Shown: positions 13,543 to 24,529, counted from the stretch's first letter. The stretch is 64,000 bases of DNA from Excoecaria cochinchinensis (GCA_947683425.1 CANTUQ010000073.1:6234501-6298500); one strand, 5' to 3'. Notes: generated by a model from the letters alone, not told the origin. Numbers and translations are program-made.

Positions 13543-13562
13543 TATATCTATATATATATATA
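13501..13562. repeat. (AT)n-rich microsatellite
   Basis: A run of TATATA interrupted by G and C lies inside the CACTA element. The Tyr/Ile-rich reading frame across it is an artefact. Confidence 0.85.
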
Positions 13563-14089
13563 AAGAGCCAAATAACAAAAAAATAATAAGAAGAATAATA
13601 AAAATAGTTTAAGTCAAGAAAGAAAAGGGGAAAGGGGGAATACAAACAGAGGAGGGAAGCGAGAGAGTGAGAGCAACGGAGAGTAGATCTAGATATGCTC
13701 AGCCACCCCCCCTCCAGCATCGTCGTTCCGTCGCCGCTCACCTCGCAACCCGGCGTCCCCATTCCTAGGTCCCTTTCCCTCTCGCTGGCGCCAGATCTAG
13801 CCACCTACTCTGCCCCCTCCCACCGTGCGCCAGATCTGTGAAGTAAGGTAAAAATGTTATGTTTTAGGAGGGGATACAAAATGTTGCGAAGTAAGGTAGG
13901 CACCAGATCTGCGAACATTTCATCGATCTTCACTCTTCAGTCCTCATTTTTTCGTAACCCTATTTTTTCTCATCACTCTCCACTGCAGCCGCCTAGTAGT
14001 CGATGCCTCCTTCCCTCCGATCGTCGGAGCTATCGGTGGATTGTACGGTTGCGACTTCAATTAGCAAAAGGTTCTGATTTATCATCACA
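13563..14089. other. CACTA interior, GC-richer non-coding stretch
   Basis: This part has raised GC content, several AGATCT sites and CT-rich tracts. Its composition and AGATCTG motifs resemble the GC-rich centre of the second CACTA derivative at 57160-57480. Short ORFs exist but none resembles a known protein. Confidence 0.5.
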
Positions 14090-14211
14090 CAGCTGAAAAG
14101 ATAAAAACTAAAATAATGGCAGACAAAAACAGGTGCGCTGCCACATCACACAGCTGGAAAGATAAAAACTAAAATAATGGCAGACAAAAACAGGTGCGCT
14201 GCCACATCACA
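14090..14211 (-). repeat. Two 61-bp tandem repeats at the 3' end of the provirus
   Basis: Two near-identical 61-bp units (14090-14150, 14151-14211) begin with CAGCTG and include GGTGCGCTGCCACATCACA. The same unit occurs 2.5 times at the other end of the provirus. They lie just past the extra 3' ORF, which places them in the viral intergenic region. Confidence 0.9.
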
Positions 14212-14238
14212 CTCCCACCACGCTCCGTAGGCGCGTGT

Positions 14239-14646
14239 TTACTCTGTGCTGTATCCATCATCGGAACCAAAGATATCGATTTTTGCATAATCGAGTACCC
14301 TCTTAGCCGGCCATTGTTGCGTATCTTGTTGGAGTTCTTCTGTGCTTTTGATGAGTTTAGCGATTTGAATGATATGTTCTTCTAATTTTTCGCCTTCGAA
14401 ATTCCACCCGATACCTGGTGTAATTGTACGATAATGGTTTTTATATTTTTCTTCCAAAATGTTCTGATAATGTTTGAGCGCCTGAAGTGCTTTGTCACCT
14501 GCTTCCTTTTCCAGTTCATCTGCTGCATCTGTCCTTGCTTGGTAAGTTTCCCACTCCGAGTTGTCCAAGGTGCTATTGACATGTAGGAAATAGTCTCGGA
14601 GAGCTTGCTCGTAGTAGCTAGGACTTCCTCCTTGGTTGTTTGACAT
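14239..14646 (-). CDS. Small intact ORF overlapping the ORF3 3' end (ORF4-like)
   Basis: This 135-residue ORF starts with MSNNQGGSPS and ends just before the intergenic repeats. It overlaps the C-terminal coding part of ORF3 (which stops at 14382) in a different frame and runs on for about 140 nt beyond it. It is free of stops although the neighbouring viral ORFs all contain them. The product is rich in charged residues and has a helical, coiled-coil-like middle (ELEKEAGDKALQALKHYQN) followed by a WNFEGEKLEEH region. I recognise no domain. An ORF 3' of or overlapping the polyprotein is known in some badnaviruses and in Rice tungro bacilliform virus, so a viral accessory protein is a reasonable but unproven reading; chance conservation in a decayed copy is the alternative. 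Confidence 0.55.
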   Translation of the reverse strand: MSNNQGGSPSYYEQALRDYFLHVNSTLDNSEWETYQARTDAADELEKEAGDKALQALKHYQNILEEKYKNHYRTITPGIGWNFEGEKLEEHIIQIAKLIKSTEELQQDTQQWPAKRVLDYAKIDIFGSDDGYSTE

Positions 14647-16771
14647 ATTGGGTAAGCAAGCCTGGATAACGTATCTGCAAGTACGTTATTATTTCCTTCA
14701 ATATGCTCAATGTTAATCTTGACCCCAATTCCTATTATGAAATCAGTGAAGCCTATCCAGCGAACCCTTGATGGTTTATTTTGAGCAATTTTGTTATAGA
14801 AGCAGATTATTGCCTAACAATCAGTTCTGAGAGTGATCTCCTTTTGATCCAGGTAGTAGATTTTTAAAGACGTCAAGGTCTCCATACAGGCGTAAATTTC
14901 TGCATCTATTGTTGATCTGATGGTTGGAAATTTGCCACTTGTGTAAGCACAAACCTTCTCAGATGTTCTTGAGTCCCATCTACTTTTCTTCCATTTACAA
15001 ACACCTCCCCATCCTTCCATACACCCATCTACCTCAAGTACAATGTACGCGCCATAAGGCGGTAATTCCAAGTCTGGTAGATGTTGGACTTCTTCTTTTA
15101 TTTTTCTGATGAGCTGATAATCTGAAGGTTTCAAGCGTTTATCCCCATGAGGACTTGTTTTCTGGTAGAATGGTCCCAATAATGTTCCAAGGTTCGGAAT
15201 ATGTGATCTTGCATAGTTGAGAATTCCAAGCCATGATCTGAGTCCCTTCTTTTCTTTGAGCTTTTCTTCATCAAAGTCTGTGATCTTCTTGATCATGTGT
15301 GGTTGCAGTCTTATTTTCCTATTTCCTATTATTGCTCCTAGGAAATCAATCTCTAGGACTGCAATTTTCATTTTTGAAGGAGACAGGACTAACCCCCATT
15401 GTACACATCTGTTTAGCATTTCTTCCAGATGTTTTGCATGTTCAGCTTCTGTGGCTGAGAAGACTAAAATGTCATCTATGTAGACTGCAATGAAGTCTTC
15501 TGTTCCTTTAAAGCAATTATCCATTTTTCTTTGAAAAATTGTCGGGGCATTTTTGAGACCAAATGGCATGACAAGCCATTCATACAATCCTTCTGGTACC
15601 ACAAAAGCTGTCCAGGGAATAGAGGACTCCTCCATCGCTACCTGGTGAAACCCACTTTTTAAGTTAAATTTTGAATAAATTTGACTGTTACCAATCTTCC
15701 TCATGATGGTATTAATTCATGGTTAAGAGTATTGGTCTTTGTAGGTGTTGTCATTAAGGCTCCGATAGTTGAAGACCATTCTTTCTTTTCCTTTTACTTC
15801 TTTACCTGTTACTGGATCCATGGTTGTTCCTGAATTGACCATAAATGCCATAGTTCGATGTCTGCTTTTACTTGGCCTGATTACTCCTATATCAAGGAGA
15901 GCTTTGATGTGTCTTTCGAACTATTCCTTCATTGTTGGAGTGACATGTTTTAATGGCTTATCTTCAATTGTTAGGTCTGGATTGATGATTTCCAACTTAC
16001 ATTGGATTTTATTCTTTTTCCAATGCTTTAATGGATCCTCTCCAATGTAGCCTTGATCTTTTAGCTTGTTTATTATTCTGCTAAATCTCGACTCAAAGTT
16101 TTTATTCTTAAAAACTAAGGAGAAATAGACCAGCTCATTCAACTCCAAATATTCCTGCTCTTCTAAATCCAGTTCAGGAATCGCTTTAGCTCCTTTTAAC
16201 TCAAGATCTGCTTGGGTGATTATGGATGTAACATTTTTGTAGAAGGTAACAGTGTTTCCTTCTATACGTAATCCTCCATACATACTTCGAATGAAATTAC
16301 ACCCAAGTAGCATTTGAATACCATCCTCCTCTATTGACGTAGGTACTGCGTATGTAAATGGTATTATGAATCTGTTGCACTCAATGTTCATTGTTCCTGG
16401 CTTTAACTTTTGCTTCACATATTGTTTTGAATTTATCCCGCTTAAGTTGATAGCATATGGGCTTGCTTCCACTGCTTTCTTAGGGATTGAGTTTAGATCT
16501 ATCACACATGCTAATGCTCCTGTATCAAGTATAGCTCTTACTGAAAAATATTTCACTCCAGGGATGTTTAGTTCTACCATCATGTTGTAGAGCCTATTGA
16601 TTACGCGCTTGGAAGGGATGTAGGTTTCTTTTGATGCAACTTCTATCATCACATGAGCTTTATCAGTTGAGCCCCATCCATCATCTTTTCGATCTGTGTT
16701 ATCCAGCTCATTGGTTTTGATAAGACTTGGTTCCTCTATCTTTTGAATTATCAACCGAGCGATTTTATCTC
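14382..16771 (-). pseudogene. Badnavirus-like ORF3, 3' part: dUTPase tail, aspartic protease, reverse transcriptase, RNase H
   Basis: This is the C-terminal half of the viral polyprotein, distal to the Athila insertion. The first residues (16771 to about 16660) carry the C-terminal GWGST-containing motif of the dUTPase whose body lies beyond the retrotransposon. An aspartic protease follows with ILDTGA at about 16540-16520. RT has SKFNLKSGFHQ, MPFGLKNAP and the catalytic YIDD at 15482-15471. RNase H has VLEVDGCMEGWG near 15050 and the DAEIYA block near 14910. In-frame stops occur at 15921, about 15720-15710 (two close together) and 14814, so it is dead. The frame is the same as that of the part upstream of the retrotransposon, because insertion plus duplication is 7758 nt, a multiple of three. 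The polyprotein frame closes at 14382. Confidence 0.9.
16767..16771. repeat. Target site duplication of the Athila element, left copy
   Basis: ATCTC directly precedes the 5' LTR, and the same five bases follow the 3' LTR at 24525-24529. Confidence 0.9.
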
Positions 16772-18291
16772 TGATAAGAGTTTAATTTAGGTACAATATA
16801 GTATATGTTTTCTATGTATTTATGTAATTAATCATGTAATTGTGTATATTTGATTTCATATGTGTTAGTTTATGTTTATTTGTATTAGATTGCATGTTTT
16901 TGTGTTTACTGGTGTTTTTAGGTGAAAAATGAAGAGAAGAAGCAGATAAAGAAGGAGAGGATCACGAGAACAGAGCAGGGTCACGACTAGTGATGCTATA
17001 TCACGAGTCGTGACTAGCGAGGGAGAAGGCAGAAGGAAAGAGGAAAAGAAGAAGAGGGGCTGAGGAAGTAGGGTCACGAGTCGTGATGATGCCTCACGAC
17101 TCGTGACGACACAGAGAGGCCATGAAAGGAAGGGAAAGAGAAAGAAGAGAAGAGAAAGAGAGGAGAAGGCAAGACGTGAGCACCGGTCACGACACACACG
17201 CGAAGTCACGCCACGTGATGGGAGGTCGCGACTCGTGACGAGCCAAAGGAAGAAAGGAGAAAAGAAGGAAAGGCCAAGAGGAGCGTGTTCTGTCACGATC
17301 GCGACAACGTTGCGAGCGCGACAGAGACGACCGTTGGGGCAGTTTTGAGCCAAAAGTCACTTGAAAAGTCACCTTCTTTCACCAAACTTTGCAACCATTC
17401 TCAAGGGACACAAACTTTAAATTATTATCTATAAATATGTAGTTTAACTGTAAATATAGATGATAGATGATATGGAATTTTAGTTAAGTGATTTTCTGTA
17501 TTTTGTAGACAGTTTTCTTTAGTTTTATTTTTTTATTTAGTTTTATGTTTTGAAGAAGAAGATCAAGGAGAAGAAAATCTATTTCAAGAGATTGAGAAAA
17601 GGGTTGAAAGGCTTCTATTTTATTCTCTTATTTCTAATTCTTCTCCAATATTTCTATGAATATCATTTCAATGAATTTGCATGTTATTGTTCTTTCTATT
17701 TCCATCTACTTTCATGATCTTTCAATGTAGATTCCCTATTAGTATATTTTGCATGATCTTTACAAGTTAAAGTAATTCGAGAGTTTGCTTTATCTGACAT
17801 CTAATAGAGTTTCATTATCAAGGTATATTTTGAGAAATCGGTATATTGAGATAATTGCTATAGGTTGGTGATTATTCTTAAAATATGTCATTAGAAACCT
17901 CTAATTCATTAATGAAAGTTGTGAGTTAGAATTTTAATTGCATATTTTAGGCATTTTAATTTATGTCGAGAGAGTAAATTAGAACTTTAGTTCAACTTGA
18001 CTTGCATGAAAGATGAATAAATGTTAATCAAAATGATGGATCAAATTCATTATTTTTAGTTCTTCATTCATATATCCTTTACCTTCTTCTGATAAACATA
18101 AATTAGGTTTAATTAATTATTATAATAAAGTAGTTCAAATTTAACCATCAAATTTATTACCATTGTAAACAAGATTAAAATTGATTAGTAATAGTGTGTA
18201 TAAAACGTTTCTCGTGGGATCGACATCTTAAGTACTATTGCGGTACACCGTATACTTGCGGTCAATAAGCATACCAAAAAAATGCTCAACA
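16772..18291 (+). repeat. 5' LTR of the Athila-type element
   Basis: This 1520-bp LTR starts TGATAAGAGTTTAATTTAGG and ends GCTCAACA. An AG-rich, GC-richer block (16920-17345) carries several copies of the palindrome TCACGAGTCGTGA and a GTCACGATCGCGAC type. Antisense and sense shadow ORFs in this block are not genes. Confidence 0.93.
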
Positions 18292-18297
18292 AGTTTT

Positions 18298-18315
18298 TGG
18301 CGCCGTTGCCGGGGA
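18298..18315 (+). other. Primer binding site, tRNA-Asp type
   Basis: TGGCGCCGTTGCCGGGGA begins six bases after the 5' LTR. This 18-base sequence is complementary to the 3' end of plant tRNA-Asp and is the usual Athila-group primer site. Confidence 0.9.
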
Positions 18316-18442
18316 GCGGTTGTTTAGCCATTATGAAAATTGATTTATGATTTTGGATTACAATATTTTGTTTTGTTTTAATTTGTTTGTGTGTTTAAAT
18401 TAACTTTGTGTTTTGTTTTTGTTTTACAGGATTTGAAAGTTC

Positions 18443-19675
18443 ATGCCTAGTACAAGGAGTTCTTTAGAAGAGCTTGAACCCTTAAATCCTGAAATTGAAA
18501 GATTCTTGTCAAGTAACCGAGAGTCTAATAGAAAGAAGAACAAAAATAGGAGATCAATTATCATGGCTGAAGAAAATCCACCAACACTCATGGACTTTGC
18601 CACACCTGCTTTGAGTGGTGCTCAACAAGGAGTGGTAAGGCCAACGGTAAATGCAAATCAATTTGAGATTAAGCCTTCATTATTACAAATGATTCAAAAT
18701 AATATTCAATTCTATGGTTTGGCAAATGAGGATCCAAATGCTCATTTGGCCAACTTTCTTGAAATATGTGACACCTTTAAGATCAATGGGGTTTCGGCTG
18801 ATGCAATCAAGCTTAGGCTTTTTCCATTTACTTTGAAGGATAAAGCAAAGGCTTGGTTGAATTCATTGACAAGGGGATCTATAACTACTTGGGACCAATT
18901 GGCCCAAGCATTCTTATCAAAATATTTTCCATTGGCCAAAACTGCAAAAATCATAAAGGATATTACTACATTTGTTCAAAATGAAAATGAATCAGTATAT
19001 GAGGCTTGGGAAAGATTCAAGGAATTGCAAAGGATGTGTCCACACCACAACCTTCCAAGGGAGCTTTTGATGCAGACTTTTTATAATGGTGTAAATCCAA
19101 CTACAAGAGGTACAATAGATGCTGCATCTGGTGGATCTTTAATGAGAAAAACAACTGAAGCAGCATATGAGCTATTAGAAGAGATGGCATTGAACAATTG
19201 TATGTGGCCTCCTGAAAGAGTAAGGGAGTATAATAATTCTAATGCTAGAGGGGTACATTCAGTAGATTCTATGGTTGCATTACAAGCCCAAATTGAAGCA
19301 TTGAATCATAGAGTTAATAGTCTAAGTATGGGTAGTAATCCTGGTTGGAGGAGTCATCCTAATTTATCATGGGGAGATAATAATAATAACAACCAAAATA
19401 GGGGAGTAGGATACCAACAACTACAAGATAGGTTTGGTGCTTTTGAAGGGAAGATTGATAAGTTTATTGAGGAAATTAATTATAAGATGCATTCTCAAGA
19501 AGAGGGTCAAAAGAAACTTGAAGCAAAAATTGATCAAATTACTAAAAATCATTCTGCCTCTATTCATAATCTTGAGATTCAATTAGGCCAACTTGCTAGT
19601 TCATTATCCTCTAGAAATTTAGGATGTCTTCCAAGTAATACTGAGGAGAATCCTAGAGAGCACATTAAGTCATGA
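18443..19675 (+). CDS. gag: Athila-type gag protein
   Basis: This 410-residue uninterrupted ORF encodes the structural protein of the retrotransposon. Residues about 100-230 match the plant retrotransposon gag domain, with LFPFTLKDKAKAWLNSL, the TTWDQLAQAFLSKYFP block and YEAWERFKELQRMCPHH. The C-terminal part (about 275-400) is Asn/Gln-rich and helical (FEGKIDKFIEEI), suggesting a coiled coil. There is no CCHC zinc knuckle, and the ORF stops without running into a protease, unlike complete Athila gag-pol. The Met at 18443 fits a leader of about 130 nt after the primer site; a second Met lies at codon 41. Intactness suggests selection or youth. Confidence 0.9.
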   Translation: MPSTRSSLEELEPLNPEIERFLSSNRESNRKKNKNRRSIIMAEENPPTLMDFATPALSGAQQGVVRPTVNANQFEIKPSLLQMIQNNIQFYGLANEDPNAHLANFLEICDTFKINGVSADAIKLRLFPFTLKDKAKAWLNSLTRGSITTWDQLAQAFLSKYFPLAKTAKIIKDITTFVQNENESVYEAWERFKELQRMCPHHNLPRELLMQTFYNGVNPTTRGTIDAASGGSLMRKTTEAAYELLEEMALNNCMWPPERVREYNNSNARGVHSVDSMVALQAQIEALNHRVNSLSMGSNPGWRSHPNLSWGDNNNNNQNRGVGYQQLQDRFGAFEGKIDKFIEEINYKMHSQEEGQKKLEAKIDQITKNHSASIHNLEIQLGQLASSLSSRNLGCLPSNTEENPREHIKS

Positions 19676-20640
19676 TATGTTTAATTCTTTTATTTAGGTT
19701 ACTTAGCTATATTTTCTTTTTAAATGTATTGTACGTTGTTTTAGATTAGTTTATGTAGTTTTATTTATTTTTTGTATTCTAGATTTTCATGCTACTAACA
19801 CATTTGTTTTTATTTTACAGCTAATTTAGTAAGATTAGAGTTGTTTAATTAAATGAAAAAAATAAATAAATAAATAAATAAATAAATAAAAGAGAGATTT
19901 TGCAGACGTTGAATCTGTCGCGAGCGCGACAACAAGCGCAATCGCGACAGAATATACAAATTTGCGCTTTAGGCTTCTGTCGCGATCGCGGAAAGCATTG
20001 CGAATCGCGACAGAAGGCAAGGATCGTAGGGCATTCGACTCGTGAGGCAAAGTCACGAGTTGTAAGCAGTTCGCCTAGGTTAGTGGGGCACGTCACGAGT
20101 CATGACGATTCCTCACGACTCGTAAAGCTTGTTGTGCAGAATCGGGTAATCACGTAAGTTTTATATTTTTCTTTTCTTTTATTCTTTTACTTATTATTTT
20201 TTCTATTAATTTGGTTTTGTTTTCTTTTTCTTCCAATTTCTGTGATTAAATTTTATTTAACTTAACTTAATTTTAACATTTACACCTTAAAACATAAGAT
20301 AAAAGAATTAAAAGCGGGAAATTTAATTTCAAAACCCTAACGTCGTGACGTTTCAAATTTTTCTTTTCCTTGTCTACCTTATTTCACTTGACTCTTCATT
20401 TTTCTCTGTTAGTTTTATTTTCCCCAGCGCGGGTCACGAGTAGAATATCCTCCATAGCTATTTTATCTTTTTCATTTCTTCTTCCTCCACAAAGACTCTT
20501 CACGCTTTTATGCCATGTTTTTCTTTCATTATTCTCTTTCTTCATATCAGCATTTTATTACTTTTATATATCTTCCATTTTCTTAGGGTTTAGGTGATTT
20601 TTAATTTTTGTGCTTCTCTGTTTCCATTTTCCATAGGAGT
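19676..20640. other. Athila internal spacer where pol is expected
   Basis: No coding signature is visible between gag and the env-like ORF. The stretch has a (AATA)n run at 19858-19890, then GC-rich palindromic motifs (19915-20130) such as GTCGCGATCGCGGA and GTCACGAGTCATGACG, echoing those in the LTR. A T-rich leader leads into the next ORF. Complete Athila elements would have about 3-4 kb of pol here. Confidence 0.75.
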
Positions 20641-20648
20641 TCTATTCC

Positions 20649-22001
20649 TTGCATATTTTCATTTCATCTCTGTTTTTACGTCATATCTGTTTACATTCCT
20701 TTTTTCTTCTATCTATTCGGGTTTTTTTTTCCGTGCATTTGGATTTATTAATTTATTCCATTGTATTAGAGATCTGTATTTGGTTCTTTCATTTTCATTT
20801 TCTTTGTTCTTTGTTGATTTCGGCAGTTCTTTTTACTCTCTTTTTCAATCTCTATTTCACTAATCACCAATGGTTAGAACCAAAAACCCATCATCTTCAG
20901 CAGGAATCTGAAGAGGGCAATATTGTTGTTCATTATGGTGCTCTATTTCCCATATTTTCGGTGGATGAAGGTAGTAGGTATTTAACACTTCATAATAGAC
21001 ATTTATTGCAATGTAAGTATTTTCCGGATTCCTTGCTTACACAAATTGGCATGTTAGATGTTGTTAATGAAATGTTGGGATTCTGTTGCTTATTGAAATT
21101 TGCATCTATGCATGAAGATGTTCATCCTGATTTGGTTTTACAGTTTTACACCACATTGAAAAAGAATGATGATAATGAGAATTGGTTGGATTTTAGGATG
21201 GCTGGTAAACCTTATACTTTGACCTATTTTATGATGAATAGGATGTTTAGATTTTCTCAAACTGGTTTAACTGATCCACCTAAATCTTTTAAGCCACATG
21301 AATTTTGGAACTTTTTAACTGATTTGCAAACACCTTATAGGGCTAGAGATGCTAAGTCTATGTTTATTAAAGATTTGAGATATTGGATTTTGCATAGGGT
21401 TTTAGCTTCTCTAGTTTTTAATAGGTCTGAATTTAACAGAGTTTCATATCATGAATTATTTTTAATGTGGTGTGTACATAAACGTAAGGATGTATGTTGG
21501 CCTTATTGGATAGTTACTCAATTGTTGCAATGTGTTAATAAGCACGATTCACCTTTAACTCATGGGCATATTATTTCTAGTATTGCAAGAAATTTAAATG
21601 TGGATTTAAATGCATACTATAGAGTTTTTTCTTGCCTTTATTTTACTAAGCATGTGTTGGTGCACGGAGAGGTGGTTGGTAATAATTTTCAGGAAATTCC
21701 ACATCGTGCTCGATCATGTTGGAGGGATATTGCTGGATCTTTTGCGCCACAAGTAGAGGCCCAAGAAGAAGAGGGTGGTGATGAGGGGGCAAGTGAAGAT
21801 GAAATTTTCCCTGATGTTCCAGCAGATGTGGCTGCTGCCACTAATGTTGGCTCATCCAGCAATACCATACCAATGATGTTATCTCATATGCAAGATCAGT
21901 TGTCATCTATAGCGCGACGTCAAAGGCGTTTGGAGTACAAGTTTGATAACTTCATCACACAAGCTGGATTTGTGATTCCATCACCTCCACATTCACCATG
22001 A
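20649..22001 (+). CDS. Athila env-like / putative plant transposon protein
   Basis: This 450-residue ORF is continuous. Its conserved part begins near 20888 (EEGNIVVHYGALFPIF) and includes LKFASMHEDVHPDLVLQFYTTL, the WLDFRMAGKPYTLTYFMMNRM block and KDLRYWILHRVLA. It resembles the protein found 3' of pol in Athila elements, variously called ORF3, env-like or 'putative plant transposon protein'. The first ~75 residues are a Phe-rich translation of a T-rich leader and are probably not real. An ATG at 20870 opens MVRTKNPSSSAG in another frame that stops shortly after, so the authentic N-terminus may have been lost to a small frameshift. The acidic tail (EEEGGDEGASEDE) and a helical C-terminus follow. 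Function is unknown; an envelope role is not demonstrated. Confidence 0.75.
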   Translation: MHIFISSLFLRHICLHSFFLLSIRVFFSVHLDLLIYSIVLEICIWFFHFHFLCSLLISAVLFTLFFNLYFTNHQWLEPKTHHLQQESEEGNIVVHYGALFPIFSVDEGSRYLTLHNRHLLQCKYFPDSLLTQIGMLDVVNEMLGFCCLLKFASMHEDVHPDLVLQFYTTLKKNDDNENWLDFRMAGKPYTLTYFMMNRMFRFSQTGLTDPPKSFKPHEFWNFLTDLQTPYRARDAKSMFIKDLRYWILHRVLASLVFNRSEFNRVSYHELFLMWCVHKRKDVCWPYWIVTQLLQCVNKHDSPLTHGHIISSIARNLNVDLNAYYRVFSCLYFTKHVLVHGEVVGNNFQEIPHRARSCWRDIAGSFAPQVEAQEEEGGDEGASEDEIFPDVPADVAAATNVGSSSNTIPMMLSHMQDQLSSIARRQRRLEYKFDNFITQAGFVIPSPPHSP

Positions 22002-23004
22002 TAGGGGAGTATTTCTGTTCTTCATTTTAATTATTTTCTTTCTTTTAATTGTTTGTTTTGTTTTATTTTTTCACATTGAGGACAATGTTGGTTCTAAGTG
22101 TGGGGGAGTGACTGTGTTGTGATGTTTGTGATTACTTATGTTTTATAAATTTGTTTATATATTGTGTATGTAAATTGCATGATTGTTTTTGGTATATTAT
22201 ATAGGTTGTTGAGTACTTTATTATAATGTATTGTTCATTTGGTATATTATATAGGTTGTTAAGTCAATTATCTTTTATGCTCATTTTTATCAGTTTTTCA
22301 AATATTTTTGGTATGTGTTTTAAGTTTTTCAAGTTATTTTCTTTTACTTCTTTCAACATTATGGTTTATTTAGTATTTTTAACTAACCATGTTTTTAAAG
22401 TTAGAATTTGCTCATTTTATTTAAAATTTTGAGTTTCTAGTTGCCTTTGGAAACTATAGCCATAATACTTACCTTTTATCTTTTCAATAATGGATAAGGA
22501 CTCAAAAAGAAAAGAAAAATAAAGATAAGTGGGATGGAGCATAAAATGCACCCGCTCAAGTTATAAAAAGAAAAAGATAGCAAGATGTACATCCAAAATT
22601 GTAAAAAAATATGGGATGGAGCGTAAAACGCACCCATATTACTTTCTCTTGCTATACATGGGATTAAATGAAAAAATATATATATACCCATGAGATTGGA
22701 TAAGGATAAGTGAGCTCACAAATGTCCTAAATGCAGCTAGCAAACTTTGAATTTTTAACTTTTATGATCAATTTTCTTTCTTTGATTCATGTTTAGTTTT
22801 TGAGACTTTATATTCTTTATGTTGGAAGTAGTAAAGTTAGAAAACTTGTTGAATTTTCAATACATATTTTGAATTTTGATTTACTGATAGGTGTGAGTGT
22901 TTGAGATAGTGGACAGTGCTATATAATAATTTTTACTATCTGTTAAATTTTCTTATTTCTTTTCTTTTGCTTGAGGACAAGCAAGGGTTAAGTGTGTGGT
23001 AATT
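22002..23004 (+). other. Athila 3' non-coding region
   Basis: This non-coding stretch contains two Athila-style tracts, TTGAGGACAATG followed by GTGTGGGGGAG (about 22070-22108) and TTGAGGACAAGC followed by a purine-rich stretch right before the 3' LTR (22972-23004). The latter likely supplies the polypurine tract. A short direct repeat, GGGATGGAGC followed by AAAAT/AAAAC and GCACCC, occurs at about 22530 and 22614. No gene is seen. Confidence 0.6.
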
Positions 23005-24524
23005 TGATAAGAGTTTAATTTAGGTATAATATAGTATATATTTTCTATGTATTTATGTAATTAACCATGTAATTGTGTATATTTGATTTCATATGTGTTA
23101 GTTTATGTTTATTTGTATTAGATTGCATGTTTTTGTGTTTACTGGTGTTTTTAGGAGAAAAATGAAGAGAAGAAGCAGATAAAGAAGGAGAGGATCACGA
23201 GAACAGAGCAGGGTCACGACTAGTGATGCTATATCACGAGTCGTGACTGGCGAGGGAGAAGGCAGAAGGAAGGAGGAAAAGAAGAAGAGGGGATGAGGAA
23301 GTAGGGTCACGAGTCGTGATGATGCCTCACGACTCGTGACGACACAGAGAGGCCAGGAAAGGAAGGGAAAGAGAAAGAAGAGAAGAGAAAGAGAGGAGAA
23401 GGCAAGACGTGAGCACCGGTCACGACACACACGCGAAGTCACGCCACGTGATGGGAGGTCGCGACTCGTGACGAGCCAGAGGAAGAAAGGAGAAAAGAAG
23501 GAAAGGCCAAGAGGAGCGTGTTCTGTCGCAATCGCGACAACGTTGCGAGCGCGACAGAGACGACCGTTGAGGCAGTTTTGAGCCAAAAGTCACTTGAAAA
23601 GTCACCTTATTTCACCAAACTTTGCAACCATTCTCAAGGGACACAAACTTTAAATTATTATCTATAAATATGTAGTTTAACTGTAAATATAGATGATAGA
23701 TGATATGGAATTTTAGTTAAGTGGTTTTCTGTATTTTGTAGACAGTTTTCTTTAGTTTTATTTTCTTATTTAGTTTTATGTTTTGAAGAAGAAGATTAAG
23801 GAGAAGAAAATCTATTTCAAGAGATTGAGAAAAGGGTTGAAAGGCTTCTATTTTATTCTCTTATTTCTAATTCTTCTCCAATATTTCTATGAATATCATT
23901 TCAATGAATTTGCATGTTATTATTCTTTCTATTTCCATCTACTTTCATGATCTTTCAATGTAGATTCCCTATTAGTATATTTTGCATGATCTTTACAAGT
24001 TAAAGTAATTCGAGAGTTTGCTTTATCTGACATCTAATAGAGTTTCATTATCAAGGTATATTTTGAGAAATCGGTATATTGAGATAATTGCTATAGGTTG
24101 GTGATTATTCTTAAAATATGTCATTAGAAACCTCTAATTCATTAATGAAAGTTGTGAGTTAGAATTTTAATTGCATATTTTAGGCATTTTAATTTATGTC
24201 GAGAGAGTAAATTAGAACTTTAGTCCAACTTGGCTTGCATGAAAGATGAATAAATGTTAATCAAAATGATGGATCAAATTCATTATTTTTAGTTCTTCGT
24301 TCATATATCCTTTACCTTCTTCTGATAAACATAAATTAGATTTAATTAATTATTATAATAAAGTAGTTCAAATTTAACCATCAAATTTATTACCATTGTA
24401 AACAAGATTAAAATTGATTATTAATAGTGTGTAAAAAACGTTTCTCGTGGGATCGACATCTTAAGTACTATTGCGGTACACCGTACACTTGCGGTCAATA
24501 AGTATACCAAAAAAACGCTCAACA
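23005..24524 (+). repeat. 3' LTR of the Athila-type element
   Basis: This LTR is the same length as the 5' LTR (1520 bp) and differs from it at about 26 positions counted by eye. It carries the same GC-rich palindrome block (23150-23580). Confidence 0.93.
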
Positions 24525-24529
24525 ATCTC
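24525..24529. repeat. Target site duplication of the Athila element, right copy
   Basis: ATCTC follows the CA end of the 3' LTR and matches the copy in front of the 5' LTR. Confidence 0.9.

Larger units (their letters stand above)
16772..24524 (+). mobile_element. Athila-type LTR retrotransposon lacking pol
   Basis: The element has two 1520-bp LTRs starting TGATAAGAG and ending CTCAACA, a perfect 5-bp ATCTC target duplication, and a primer site matching tRNA-Asp (TGGCGCCGTTGCCGGGGA). It contains an uninterrupted gag ORF and a downstream env-like ORF. The internal region is only 4.7 kb, and no protease, RT, RNase H or integrase is present between the two ORFs, so replication would need enzymes in trans. 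By-eye comparison of the LTRs shows about 26 substitutions and no obvious indels, indicating a recent insertion. It lies in the opposite orientation to the provirus and cuts its dUTPase domain. Confidence 0.9.

Noticed and set aside
16998..17325. Regularly repeated palindromes reminiscent of a CRISPR array
   Set aside because: Spacing is irregular, units vary, the array is inside a plant LTR, and no cas genes exist.
17103..17348. Arg/Lys-rich sense ORF in the LTR, repeated at 23336-23581
   Set aside because: Compositional product of GA-rich and palindromic LTR sequence.
16865..17353. 162-codon antisense ORF in the 5' LTR and its twin at 23098-23586
   Set aside because: It lies wholly inside the repeated LTR, is driven by the AG-rich palindrome block, and resembles no protein; duplicated only because the LTRs are duplicated.
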